NCBI GenBank assembly: GCA_018240325.1
Contig: JAFEFZ010000028.1
Coordinates: forward strand, 1 to 38,562
From: Pseudomonadota bacterium
GTDB lineage: Bacteria; Pseudomonadota; Gammaproteobacteria; Burkholderiales; Burkholderiaceae_C
Direction of reading: 5' to 3'
Length of the DNA stretch: 38,562 nt
This document shows, piece after piece, positions 26,925 to 37,372 of this stretch. Made by a program: the position numbers and the translations under genes. The notes under the pieces are model-generated. The model did no database searches. It was given only the letters and a program-made list of their open reading frames with translations, and was not told the DNA's origin. The first letter of the stretch is position 1; every line of letters starts with the position of its first letter.

Positions 26925-27541
26925 TGCAAGAGCCCGCCTGCCGGGCCGCGCTGCAGCCGGGCGCCGCTGCGGCCGGGCTGTACCGCCAGCTCGGCCGGAT
27001 CACCCGCCGGCTGCACGACGCGCTGCAGCGCCTGGGCATGCTGCCGCGGCTGCAGCAGTCGGTGCAGGACCTGCCCGACGTGCGCAGCCGCCTGCAGTAC
27101 GTGGTGCGCACCACCGGCCAGGCCGCGGAGCGCGCGCTGTCGGCGGTGGAGCGTGCCAAGTACGAGCGCGAGCGTCTCGATGCTGCGGCCGCGCGCCTGG
27201 CCGCGGCGGCCGGCGCGGCCGGCTCCGAGGCGGCGCACGACGCCGCCGCCGCACTGGCCGAGCTGCGCGAATCCGGCCGCCGGATCGACGCGGAGCTGAC
27301 CGAGATCATGCTCGCGCAGGGCTTCCACGACCTCACCGGCCATGTGATCGCGCAGGTGGCGGCGCTGGCGATCGAGCTCGAGGACAACCTGCTCGACCTG
27401 CTGCTGCGTGCGGCGCCGGCCGAGCCGATCCCGCCGTCGCGGCGCAGCCTCGGCGGCCCGGTGGTCGACCCCGGCACGCGCGCCGACGTGGTGCGCAACC
27501 AGCAGGAGGTCGACGAGCTGCTCGCGGGGCTCGGGTTTTGA
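26921..27541 (+). CDS. cheZ: Protein phosphatase CheZ with altered catalytic motif
   Basis: Dephosphorylates CheY-P to end the signal. The 206-residue protein has the long helical hairpin of CheZ and the C-terminal CheY-tethering peptide [16 protein letters not shown]. The active-site motif, DLTGQ in Escherichia coli CheZ (Asp143 and catalytic Gln147), reads DLTGH here: Asp137 is kept but the glutamine is His141, and the residue before FHDLTG is Gly instead of the common Asp. Either of two adjacent ATGs (26921, 26924) may be the start; the first overlaps the cheY stop. Whether this CheZ is still an active phosphatase is open. Confidence 0.88.
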   Translation: MMQEPACRAALQPGAAAAGLYRQLGRITRRLHDALQRLGMLPRLQQSVQDLPDVRSRLQYVVRTTGQAAERALSAVERAKYERERLDAAAARLAAAAGAAGSEAAHDAAAALAELRESGRRIDAELTEIMLAQGFHDLTGHVIAQVAALAIELEDNLLDLLLRAAPAEPIPPSRRSLGGPVVDPGTRADVVRNQQEVDELLAGLGF

Positions 27542-27641
27542 GCGCCGCCGCGGCCCTGCGCGGCAGGCGCTGCGCGCCGCCGCAGCGGCGGCGCGGCCGT
27601 GCCGCTGCCGCCGGCATCCCGGCGCGCGGGGCTACACGACG

Positions 27642-28886
27642 ATGCTGAAGCGCATCGCCGTTGCCGAGCTGCGGCTGGGCATGTACGTGCACGGGTTGTG
27701 CGGCCCGTGGCTCGCGCACCCGCTGTGGCGCACCCGCTTCAGGCTCGACGATGCGGCCGACCTGCAGCGGCTGCGCGCCAGCGGCATCGCCGAATGCGTG
27801 ATCGACACCGCCCGGGGCCCGGACGTGGCCGCGCCCGAGGCGGCCGCCGAAACTGCCGCGCCGGCCGCCCCCGGGCCCGAGCCCGCGCCGGCCGAAGCGC
27901 CGCGGCCGCACAGCCTCGAGCAGGAGGCGCAGCATGCGGCGAGGCTGTGCGCACAGGCGCGCAGCCAGGTCGTGTCGCTGTTCGAACAGGCGCGCCTCGG
28001 GCGCGCGCTCGACGTGGCCGGCTGCGCGCCGCTGGTCGAGGAGATCTCCGCGTCGATGCAGCGCAACGCCAACGCCCTGCTCGGCATGGTGCGGCTGAAG
28101 GCGCACGACGACTACACCTTCATGCACTCGGTCGCGGTGTGCACGCTGATGGTGGTGCTCGCGCGCCGCCTGGGCCACGACGAGGCGCAGGTGCGCGCGG
28201 CCGGCCTGGCCGGGCTGCTGCACGACGTGGGCAAGGCGCGCATCCCGCTGGCGGTGCTGAACAAGCCCGGCAAGCTCGGCGCGGCCGAGACCGCGCTGAT
28301 GCAGATGCACCCGGAGCTGGGCGCGCGGCTGCTGGCCGACTCCGGCGTCGCCGACGCGACCGCGCTCGACGTGTGCCTGCATCACCACGAGCGCCCCGAC
28401 GGCCGCGGCTACCCGCACCAGCAGGCCGGCGCGGCCTTCTCGATGCCGGCGCGGATGGCGGCGGTGTGCGACGTGTACGACGCGATCACGTCGAACCGGC
28501 CCTACAAGTCGGGCTGGAGCCCCGACGAATCGATCGCGCTGATGGCCGAGTGGACGCGCGCCGGCCAGTTCGACGCGGCCGTCTTCCGCGCCTTCGTCGA
28601 TTGCGTGGGCATCTACCCGGTGGGCTCGCTGGTGCGGCTGAAGTCGCAGCGGCTGGCCGTGGTGGTCGAGCACCTGCCGCACGCGCCGGTCGCGCCGCGG
28701 GTCAAGGTGTTCTACTCGATCCGCGCGCAGATCCAGCAACCGCCCGAGCTGCTCGACCTGAGCCAGCCCGGCTGCGGCGAGCGCATCCTCGGCCGCGAAT
28801 CGAACCGGCACTGGCGCTTCCCGTTCCTCGACGAGCTCAGCGTGCCGGCACCGCCGATGACGCCCGGCGCGCGGCGCGCGGCCTGA
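27642..28886 (+). CDS. HD-GYP domain protein, probable cyclic-di-GMP phosphodiesterase
   Basis: Predicted to degrade the second messenger c-di-GMP, which promotes motility over biofilm. The 414-residue protein starts with a DUF3391-type region (MLKRIAVAELRLGMYVHGL, 1-60), then an Ala/Pro linker (60-90). The HD-GYP domain (about 110-320) has the metal-binding HDVGK (His194, Asp195, Lys198) and the diagnostic HHHERPDGRGYP (247-258), and then DVYDAITSNRPYK. The signature residues are intact, so activity is expected. No membrane segments. It starts 100 bases after cheZ in the same direction and may be transcribed with the chemotaxis genes. No ribosome binding site is evident; ATG at 27642 lies at the start of conserved sequence. 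Confidence 0.92.
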   Translation: MLKRIAVAELRLGMYVHGLCGPWLAHPLWRTRFRLDDAADLQRLRASGIAECVIDTARGPDVAAPEAAAETAAPAAPGPEPAPAEAPRPHSLEQEAQHAARLCAQARSQVVSLFEQARLGRALDVAGCAPLVEEISASMQRNANALLGMVRLKAHDDYTFMHSVAVCTLMVVLARRLGHDEAQVRAAGLAGLLHDVGKARIPLAVLNKPGKLGAAETALMQMHPELGARLLADSGVADATALDVCLHHHERPDGRGYPHQQAGAAFSMPARMAAVCDVYDAITSNRPYKSGWSPDESIALMAEWTRAGQFDAAVFRAFVDCVGIYPVGSLVRLKSQRLAVVVEHLPHAPVAPRVKVFYSIRAQIQQPPELLDLSQPGCGERILGRESNRHWRFPFLDELSVPAPPMTPGARRAA

Positions 28887-28898
28887 TCGGAACGGCGC

Positions 28899-31040
<2,142 letters not shown>

Positions 31041-31042
31041 GC

Positions 31043-31873
31043 ATGACGCGGCCGGCCTTCACCGAGCAGCTGCGCCGGGCGCAGGCGCAGGCCGATTCGC
31101 TGCTGTGCGTCGGCCTGGACCCGGAGCCGGCGAAGTTCCCGCTGCCGTGGCGCGACGACCCTGCGCGGATCTTCGATTTCTGCGCGGCGATCGTCGACGC
31201 CACCCGCGACCTGGTGCTGGCCTTCAAGCCGCAGATCGCCTACTTCGCCGCGCATCGCGCCGAGGACCAGCTCGAGCGGCTGGTCGCCCACATCCGCCGC
31301 GCCGCGCCGCAGGTGCCGGTGATCCTCGACGCCAAGCGCGGCGACATCGGCGCCACCGCCGGGATGTACGCGCGCGAGGCCTTCGAGCGCTACGGCGCCG
31401 ATGCGCTCACGGTGTCGCCGTTCATGGGCTTCGATTCGATCGAGCCCTACCTTCAATGGCCCGAGCGCGGCCTGTTCCTGCTGTGCCGCACCTCCAACCC
31501 CGGCGGCAGCGACCTGCAGGCGCAGCGCCTGGCCGGCGGCGAGCTGCTGTTCGAGCACATCGCCCGCCTGGCCGCCGGGCCGTGGAACCTGCACGGCCAA
31601 CTCGGTCTGGTGGTGGGCGCCACCTACCCCGAAGAGCTGGCGCGGGTGCGCGAGCTGGCGCCGACGCTGCCGCTGCTGGTGCCCGGCGTGGGGGCGCAAG
31701 GCGGCGACGCGCAGGCCACGGTGCGGGCCGCCTGGCGCGCCGATGCGCCGATCGTCGTGAATTCCTCGCGCGCGGTGCTGTACGCGTCGGCCGGCGCCGA
31801 CTTCGCCGCCGCCGCGCGCGCGGCGGCCGAGGGCACGCGCGTGCAGCTCAATGCGGCCCGCGGCGTGAACTGA
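31043..31873 (+). CDS. pyrF: Orotidine 5'-phosphate decarboxylase
   Basis: Last step of UMP synthesis, decarboxylating OMP. The 276-residue protein belongs to the longer bacterial type (PyrF subfamily 2), with LLCVGLDPEP, LAFKPQIAYF, the catalytic DAKRGDIG (Asp96, Lys98, Asp101), DALTVSPFMGFDSIEPY, CRTSNPGGSDLQ, and the phosphate-binding VPGVGAQGGD and VNSSRAVLYA. All catalytic residues are present. It starts two bases after the purB stop and is presumably cotranscribed. Confidence 0.96.
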   Translation: MTRPAFTEQLRRAQAQADSLLCVGLDPEPAKFPLPWRDDPARIFDFCAAIVDATRDLVLAFKPQIAYFAAHRAEDQLERLVAHIRRAAPQVPVILDAKRGDIGATAGMYAREAFERYGADALTVSPFMGFDSIEPYLQWPERGLFLLCRTSNPGGSDLQAQRLAGGELLFEHIARLAAGPWNLHGQLGLVVGATYPEELARVRELAPTLPLLVPGVGAQGGDAQATVRAAWRADAPIVVNSSRAVLYASAGADFAAAARAAAEGTRVQLNAARGVN

Positions 31874-31890
31874 TACCCCCGCCGGCGCTG

Positions 31891-31913
31891 CGCGGGCCCG
31901 GTTCCGGGCCGCG
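31891..31913 (+). terminator. GC hairpin after pyrF
   Basis: CGCGGGCCCGG-TT-CCGGGCCGCG pairs over ten positions with one bulged G, 17 bases after the pyrF stop. No T-tract follows. It could end the purB-pyrF transcript before the sensor kinase gene. Confidence 0.4.
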
Positions 31914-31979
31914 GCTGGCGCCACACTCGCGCTTTGCCACCAGACCCCGGCGCCGCCCCGGGGGCCGCAGCCACCAGCC

Positions 31980-34900
31980 GTGCGCCCATCATCGCCCGCC
32001 TTCGAAAGCGTCTCCGGGCCGCAGCGCGAAGTCCGCCGGATGATCGCGCGCCAGTTGTTCGCGGTGGTGGCCGGCGTGTCCGTGCTGACGGCACTGCTGT
32101 TCGCGCTGCTGCCCGGCGCGCTCGGCGGCGCCGAGCCCTGGCCGATGGTGCTGGCCTGCCTGGCCGTGGGCGTGCTGGCGGCGGCGTCGATCCGGGCAGA
32201 GCCCCGCCGCCTCGAAGCCCTGGTGGCGCTGGTGCTGGTCAGTGCGATCGGCGTGATCGCCTTCGACGCCACGCGGCTGGGTTGGGGCGTCGGCAGCCCC
32301 AGCATCGGCCATTTCGGGCTGCTGGTGTGCCTGAGCTTCGTCATATCCGGCTGGCGCTGGGGCCTGGCCGCCGCGTGCCTGAGCGCGGCCGCGGTGCTCG
32401 GCCTGGCGCTGGCGCAGCAGCAGCAATGGCTGGGCGGCGACCGGCTGGTGGCCACGGCCGACAGCCTGTGGCTGCGCGCCGCGATCCAGCTGTTCCTGGT
32501 CGGCGCGGGCTTCGCCTGCGGCTGGCTGATCGCCGGCGTCGTCGGCCGCCACGTGCACGCCGCCGACGAGCGCGAGCAGCGATTCCGCGGGCTGCTGGCG
32601 ATCGCCGCCGATGCCTACTGGGAGATCGACGCGCGCTACCGGCTGCTGATGTTCCACCACCAGCAGCCCGCAGCGGCCGGCGCGCGCGCCCGCGAGGACG
32701 CCTATGTCGGCCTGGCGCCGTGGGATCTGCCCGACTTCGAGATCGACGACGAGCCGCTCGACCAGTTGCGCGCGCACCTCGAGGCACGCGAGCCGTTTCG
32801 CGACCTGCCGCTGCGCTGGCGCGGCCAGCCGCGGCGCCTGGGCCACTACCTGATGAGCGGCGAGCCGCGCTTCGACGCCGGCGGCGCCTTCCTCGGCTAC
32901 TGGGGCGTGATGCGCGACGTCAGCGCCGACGTGCAGGCGCGCCAGGCGCTGGCGGCGACCGAGTCGCGCTACCAGGACCTGTTCCAGCGCATCCCGACGC
33001 CGCTGGTGCTGCACGCGGGCGGGCATGTGCTCGACGCCAACCCGGCGGCGGCCGCGATGTTCGGGCTGCCCGAGCCCGCAGCGCTGCTCGGGCAGGACCT
33101 GCTGGCCGCCTACGAGGGCGGCGATTCGCGCGAGCGCGCGCGCCGCGCGAGCGAGACGCTGCTGGCGATGCCGGCCGGCGAGGCGCTGCCGGTGGCCGAA
33201 TACCGGCTGCAGGCGCACGGCGGGCGGCGCATCGTCGCGCGCGCCACCGGCGTGCGCGTGGACGTGCCCGACGGCAGCGCGGTGCTGACGATCTTCGTCG
33301 ACGACACCGAACGCAAGCGCGCCGAGGACGCGGTGCGCCGCTCCGAGGCGATGCTGTCGCACCTGGTGGCCACCAGCCCCGACCTGATCACGCTCAGCGA
33401 GCTGCACAGCGGCCGCTACGCGATGGTCAACCGCAGCTTCGAGCGGCTGACCGGCTACGCGGCGGCCGAGGTCGAGGGCCGCAGCGAAGCGCAGCTCGGC
33501 CTGTGGCGCGACGCGCATGCGCACGAGCGCTTCGTCGCCGCGATCCGCGACGACGGCGCGGTGCAGGAGCTGCCGGCCGAGTTCGTCACCAAGGCCGGCG
33601 AAGCCGTGTCGATGCGGGTGTCGGGCGCCCGCTTCGCGATGGACCGGCGCGACTACCTGGTGGTCAACGCGCGCGACGTCACCGAAGCCGAGCGCGCACG
33701 GCTCGAGCGCGAGGCGATCCTGCAGAACGCGGCGATCGGCATCGCGGTCACGCGCGAGCGCCGCTTCGTGATGGCCAACCCCAGCTTCGAGCAGCTGTTC
33801 GGCTGGCCGGCCGGCGAGCTGATCGGCCGCAGCGGCCGCGTCGTCTGGGCCGGCGACGACGAGTACCGCGATGTCGGCGCCGCGCTCGGGCCGAAGCTCG
33901 CGCGCGGCGAGGCGGCGACCCTCGAGACCCGGGTGATGCGCGCCGACGGCAGCGCCTTCCTCGCCCGCGTCACCGCCAAGGCGATCGACCCGTCGGATCC
34001 GCAGGGCAGCGCGACGCTGTGGCTGGTGCAGGACGTGACCGAGCAGCGCCGCGCCGAGCACATGCTGGCAAGCGCGCGCGACGCGGCCGAGGCCGCCAGC
34101 CGCGCGAAGAGCGCCTTCCTCGCCAACACCAGCCACGAGCTGCGCACGCCGCTGAACGGCGTGATCGGCATGGCGCGGCTCGCGGCCGACCCGGCCACCG
34201 CGCCGGCGCAGCGCCAGCAGTACCTCGCCCAGATCGTCGACAGCGCGCAGGCGCTGGCGGCGATCATCGGCGACATCCTCGACCTGTCCAAGATCGAGGC
34301 CGGCCGCTTCGAGCTGGAGTGCGCGCCCTTCGAACTCGGCGCGCTGCTGCACGAGCTGGCGCATGCGTACGCGGCGCTCGGCCAGCCGCGCGGCGTGGCG
34401 CTGCAGCTGCAGCTCGACCCGCTGCTCGACCGCCGCGTGCTCGGCGACGCGCTGAGCACGCGCAAGATCCTCGGCAACTACCTGAACAACGCGCTGAAGT
34501 TCACCGCGCAGGGCGAAGTCCGGCTCGAGGCCTGGCGGCTCGACCCGCAGCGGGTGCGCTTCGAGGTGCACGACACCGGCCCGGGCATCGACGGCGCGGT
34601 GCAGCGCCGCCTGTTCCAGCCCTTCACCCAGGCCGACGAGTCGACCACGCGCCGCTACGGCGGCACCGGGCTGGGCCTGTCGATCTGCCGCGAGCTGGCG
34701 CAGAAGATGGGCGGCGAAGTCGGCCTGACGAGCCGCCCCGGCGAGGGCAGCTGCTTCTGGGCCGAGCTGCCGTTGCCCGAGGCGCCGCCGGCCGACGAAG
34801 CACCGGCGCCGGCCGAGCCGCCGGTCGAGCTGGCGGGCGCGCGCGTGCTGGTGGCCGACGACGACATGGTCAACCGGCTGATCGCGGTCGAGACGCTGCG

Positions 34901-35270
34901 CCGCTGGGGCATCGCCGTGGACGAGGCGGCCGACGGCGAGCAGGCGGTGGCGATGGTGCGCGCGGCAGCAGCCGACGGCAGCCCCTACGACGCCGTGCTG
35001 ATGGACATGATGATGCCCGGCGTCAGCGGGCAGGAGGCGGCGCGCACGCTGCGGCGCGACTTCGACGCGCGCCGGCTGCCGATCATCTGCTGGACGGCGG
35101 CGGCGCTGACGAGCGTGCGCGACGACGCGCTGGCCGCCGGCATGAACGACTTCGCGACCAAGACCATCGACCCGCCGGCGCTGCGCCGCACGCTCGCGCG
35201 CTGCATCGCTCAGCGCGGCGGCGTGTCGGCGCCGAAGCCGGGTTCGGCGGCCAGCAGCTCCAGCGGGTAG
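31980..35270 (+). CDS. Membrane-bound hybrid sensor histidine kinase with multiple PAS domains
   Basis: A 1,096-residue two-component sensor. The N-terminus (about 24-188) has about six hydrophobic helices forming an integral membrane sensor; I do not recognise a named family. Four PAS-type regions follow (about 200-320, 327-435, 453-565, 576-690); the third and fourth show typical MVNRSFERLTGYAAAEVEG and MANPSFEQLFGWPAGELIG. The HisKA domain has FLANTSHELRTPLNGVIGM (His719). The ATPase domain shows ILGNYLNNALKFT, DTGPGID, FQPFTQADESTTRRYGGTGLGLSI. The C-terminal receiver has the acidic pair in VLVADDD, Asp1009 in VLMDMMMPG and lysine in FATKTID, where the usual Pro after Lys is Thr. GTG at 31980 is the start; an ATG at 32040 is possible. 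No response regulator or HPt gene is adjacent. Its 3' end overlaps nudJ by 61 bases. Confidence 0.93.
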   Translation: MRPSSPAFESVSGPQREVRRMIARQLFAVVAGVSVLTALLFALLPGALGGAEPWPMVLACLAVGVLAAASIRAEPRRLEALVALVLVSAIGVIAFDATRLGWGVGSPSIGHFGLLVCLSFVISGWRWGLAAACLSAAAVLGLALAQQQQWLGGDRLVATADSLWLRAAIQLFLVGAGFACGWLIAGVVGRHVHAADEREQRFRGLLAIAADAYWEIDARYRLLMFHHQQPAAAGARAREDAYVGLAPWDLPDFEIDDEPLDQLRAHLEAREPFRDLPLRWRGQPRRLGHYLMSGEPRFDAGGAFLGYWGVMRDVSADVQARQALAATESRYQDLFQRIPTPLVLHAGGHVLDANPAAAAMFGLPEPAALLGQDLLAAYEGGDSRERARRASETLLAMPAGEALPVAEYRLQAHGGRRIVARATGVRVDVPDGSAVLTIFVDDTERKRAEDAVRRSEAMLSHLVATSPDLITLSELHSGRYAMVNRSFERLTGYAAAEVEGRSEAQLGLWRDAHAHERFVAAIRDDGAVQELPAEFVTKAGEAVSMRVSGARFAMDRRDYLVVNARDVTEAERARLEREAILQNAAIGIAVTRERRFVMANPSFEQLFGWPAGELIGRSGRVVWAGDDEYRDVGAALGPKLARGEAATLETRVMRADGSAFLARVTAKAIDPSDPQGSATLWLVQDVTEQRRAEHMLASARDAAEAASRAKSAFLANTSHELRTPLNGVIGMARLAADPATAPAQRQQYLAQIVDSAQALAAIIGDILDLSKIEAGRFELECAPFELGALLHELAHAYAALGQPRGVALQLQLDPLLDRRVLGDALSTRKILGNYLNNALKFTAQGEVRLEAWRLDPQRVRFEVHDTGPGIDGAVQRRLFQPFTQADESTTRRYGGTGLGLSICRELAQKMGGEVGLTSRPGEGSCFWAELPLPEAPPADEAPAPAEPPVELAGARVLVADDDMVNRLIAVETLRRWGIAVDEAADGEQAVAMVRAAAADGSPYDAVLMDMMMPGVSGQEAARTLRRDFDARRLPIICWTAAALTSVRDDALAAGMNDFATKTIDPPALRRTLARCIAQRGGVSAPKPGSAASSSSG

Positions 35271-35701
35271 CGCCGGCCCTGCAGATAGTCCTGCACGCAG
35301 CGCCACACCAGCGGGCTGCGGTGGCGGGGGCGGCTCGCGCGCAGCTCGTCGGCGGTGAGCCACAGCGTGCGCACGATGCCGGTATCGAGCGCTCGGCCGG
35401 CGACGGGCTCGCCCGCGCGGCCGTGGAATGCGAAGCGCAGGTAGGTCACGGTGTCGCTGCCGCGCGGCAGCCGGGCCAGGTACACGCCCACCAGCGCCTC
35501 GGGCACGAAGGGCCGCGCCGTCTCTTCCAGCACTTCGCGCACCACCGCCTGCACGAGCGTCTCGCCCGGCTCCAGGTGGCCGGCCGGGTTGTTCAGCCGC
35601 AGGCCCTCGGGCGTGTGCTCCTCGACCAGCAGGCAGCGGCCGGCCTGCTCGATCACGGCGGCCACGGTGACCGACGGGCGGAAGCGTTCGGCCGATGCCA
35701 T
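35210..35701 (-). CDS. nudJ: Nudix hydrolase, NudJ type
   Basis: Small cytoplasmic pyrophosphohydrolase of 163 residues. The Nudix box is complete: GHLEPGETLVQAVVREVLEETA. Features specific to NudJ are visible on both sides: RPSVTVAAVIEQAGRCLLVEEHTPEGLRLNNPAGHLE in the N-terminal half and RSPLVWRCVQDYLQGRRYPLELL near the C-terminus, matching the RSPLV...GQRYPLEM of Escherichia coli NudJ. That enzyme hydrolyses hydroxymethylpyrimidine pyrophosphate and nucleoside di/triphosphates. The ATG at 35701 was chosen over open upstream frame. It is divergent from pntA across 77 bases and converges on, and overlaps, the sensor kinase gene. Confidence 0.88.
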   Translation of the reverse strand: MASAERFRPSVTVAAVIEQAGRCLLVEEHTPEGLRLNNPAGHLEPGETLVQAVVREVLEETARPFVPEALVGVYLARLPRGSDTVTYLRFAFHGRAGEPVAGRALDTGIVRTLWLTADELRASRPRHRSPLVWRCVQDYLQGRRYPLELLAAEPGFGADTPPR

Positions 35702-35778
35702 CCCGCGATCGTAGCCGCCGGGTCTTGTGTTAGCTTCGCGCGGCCGAGACAAGAGCAATCATCCCGAGGAGAAGCCCC

Positions 35779-37359
35779 ATGCGCATCGGAGTCCCCAAGG
35801 AAAGGGCGGAAGGTGAAAAGCGCGTCGCCACCGTGCCCGACGTCGTCGCCAAGCTGATCAAGCTGGGCTTCACGGTCGCGGTCGAGAGCGGCGCCGGCGA
35901 TGCCTCCAACTTCGACGACGACAGCTACCGCGCGGCCGGTGCCGAGGTGCTCGCCAGCGCCGCCGAGATCTGGGGCGGCTGCGACATCGTCTTCAAGGTG
36001 CGCCCGCCCGCCGCGGACGAGGTGGCGCTGCTGCGCATCGGTGCCACGCTGATCGGCTTCGTCTGGCCGGCGCAGAACCCGCAACTGATGGAGCAGCTCG
36101 CCGCGCGCAAGGCCACGGTGCTGGCGATCGACTCGCTGCCGCGGCAGCTGTCGCGCGCGCAGAAGATGGACGCGCTCACGTCGATGGCCGGGGTGAGCGG
36201 CTACCGCGCGGTGATCGAGGCGGCCAACGCCTTCGGGCGCCTCTTCAACGGCCAGGTCACCGCCGCCGGCAAGATCCCGCCGGCCAAGGTGTTCATCGCC
36301 GGTGCCGGCGTCGCCGGGCTGGCGGCGATCGGCACGGCGGCCAACATGGGCGCGATCGTGCGCGCCAACGACACCCGCGCCGAGGTCGCCGACCAAGTGG
36401 TGTCGCTGGGCGGCGAGTTCGTCAAGGTCGATTACGAGGAAGAAGGCTCGGGCGGCGGCGGCTACGCCAAGGTCATGAGCGAGGGCTTCCAGGCCGCGCA
36501 GCGCGAGATGTACGCCAGCCAAGCCAAGGACGCCGACATCATCATCACCACCGCGCTGATCCCGGGCAAGCCGGCGCCCAGGCTGATCACCGCCGAGATG
36601 GTGCAGAGCATGAAGCCGGGCAGCGTGATCGTCGACATGGCGGCCGAGCAGGGCGGCAACTGCGAGCTCACCGTGCCCGGCGAGGCGGTGGTGCGCCACG
36701 GCGTGACCATCGTCGGCTACACCGATCTGGTCAGCCGCATGGCGCGCCAGAGCTCGACGCTGTATTCGAGCAACCTGCTGCGCCTGACCGAAGACCTGTG
36801 CAAGACCAAGGACGGCGTGATCGACGTCAACTTCGACGACGACGCGATCCGCGGCCTCACGGTGATCAAGCAGGGCGAAGTCACCTGGCCGCCGCCGCCG
36901 CTCAAGCTGCCGGCGCCGCCGCCGCCCAAGCCGGCCGGTGCCGTGGCCGCGCCCAAGGCCTCGGCCCACGGCCCCGGCGAGCCGATGTCGTCCAAGGCGC
37001 TGACCATCGTGTTCGGCGTCGGCGCGGTGCTGTTCGCGCTGGTCGGGCTGTACGCGCCGGTCAGCTTCCTCGCGCACTTCACCGTGTTCGTGCTCGCCTG
37101 CTTCATCGGCTACATGGTGATCTGGAACGTCACGCCTGCGCTGCACACGCCGCTGATGAGCGTGACCAACGCGATCTCGTCGATCATCGCCATCGGCGCG
37201 CTGATCCAGATCGCGCCGCCGCTGGACGCGGCCGGCGCCGCCGACCGGCCGCACCTGCTGATCCTGGCGCTGGCGGTGTTCGCGCTGGCGCTCACCGCGA
37301 TCAACATGATCGGCGGCTTCGCCGTCACCCAGCGCATGCTGGCGATGTTCCGCAAGTGA
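35779..37359 (+). CDS. pntA: NAD(P) transhydrogenase subunit alpha
   Basis: Proton-translocating transhydrogenase: passes hydride from NADH to NADP+ using the proton gradient, supplying NADPH. The 526-residue alpha subunit is the fused form. The NAD(H)-binding domain I (1-390) has [51 protein letters not shown] and [17 protein letters not shown] Pro/Ala/Lys linker (about 375-405) leads to membrane segments from about 415 to 525, including [31 protein letters not shown] at 35766-35771, seven bases before the ATG, sets the start. pntB follows after 13 bases. In this window maeB is a second NADPH-producing enzyme. Confidence 0.97.
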   Translation: MRIGVPKERAEGEKRVATVPDVVAKLIKLGFTVAVESGAGDASNFDDDSYRAAGAEVLASAAEIWGGCDIVFKVRPPAADEVALLRIGATLIGFVWPAQNPQLMEQLAARKATVLAIDSLPRQLSRAQKMDALTSMAGVSGYRAVIEAANAFGRLFNGQVTAAGKIPPAKVFIAGAGVAGLAAIGTAANMGAIVRANDTRAEVADQVVSLGGEFVKVDYEEEGSGGGGYAKVMSEGFQAAQREMYASQAKDADIIITTALIPGKPAPRLITAEMVQSMKPGSVIVDMAAEQGGNCELTVPGEAVVRHGVTIVGYTDLVSRMARQSSTLYSSNLLRLTEDLCKTKDGVIDVNFDDDAIRGLTVIKQGEVTWPPPPLKLPAPPPPKPAGAVAAPKASAHGPGEPMSSKALTIVFGVGAVLFALVGLYAPVSFLAHFTVFVLACFIGYMVIWNVTPALHTPLMSVTNAISSIIAIGALIQIAPPLDAAGAADRPHLLILALAVFALALTAINMIGGFAVTQRMLAMFRK

Positions 37360-37372
37360 AGGGGGCACGGAC

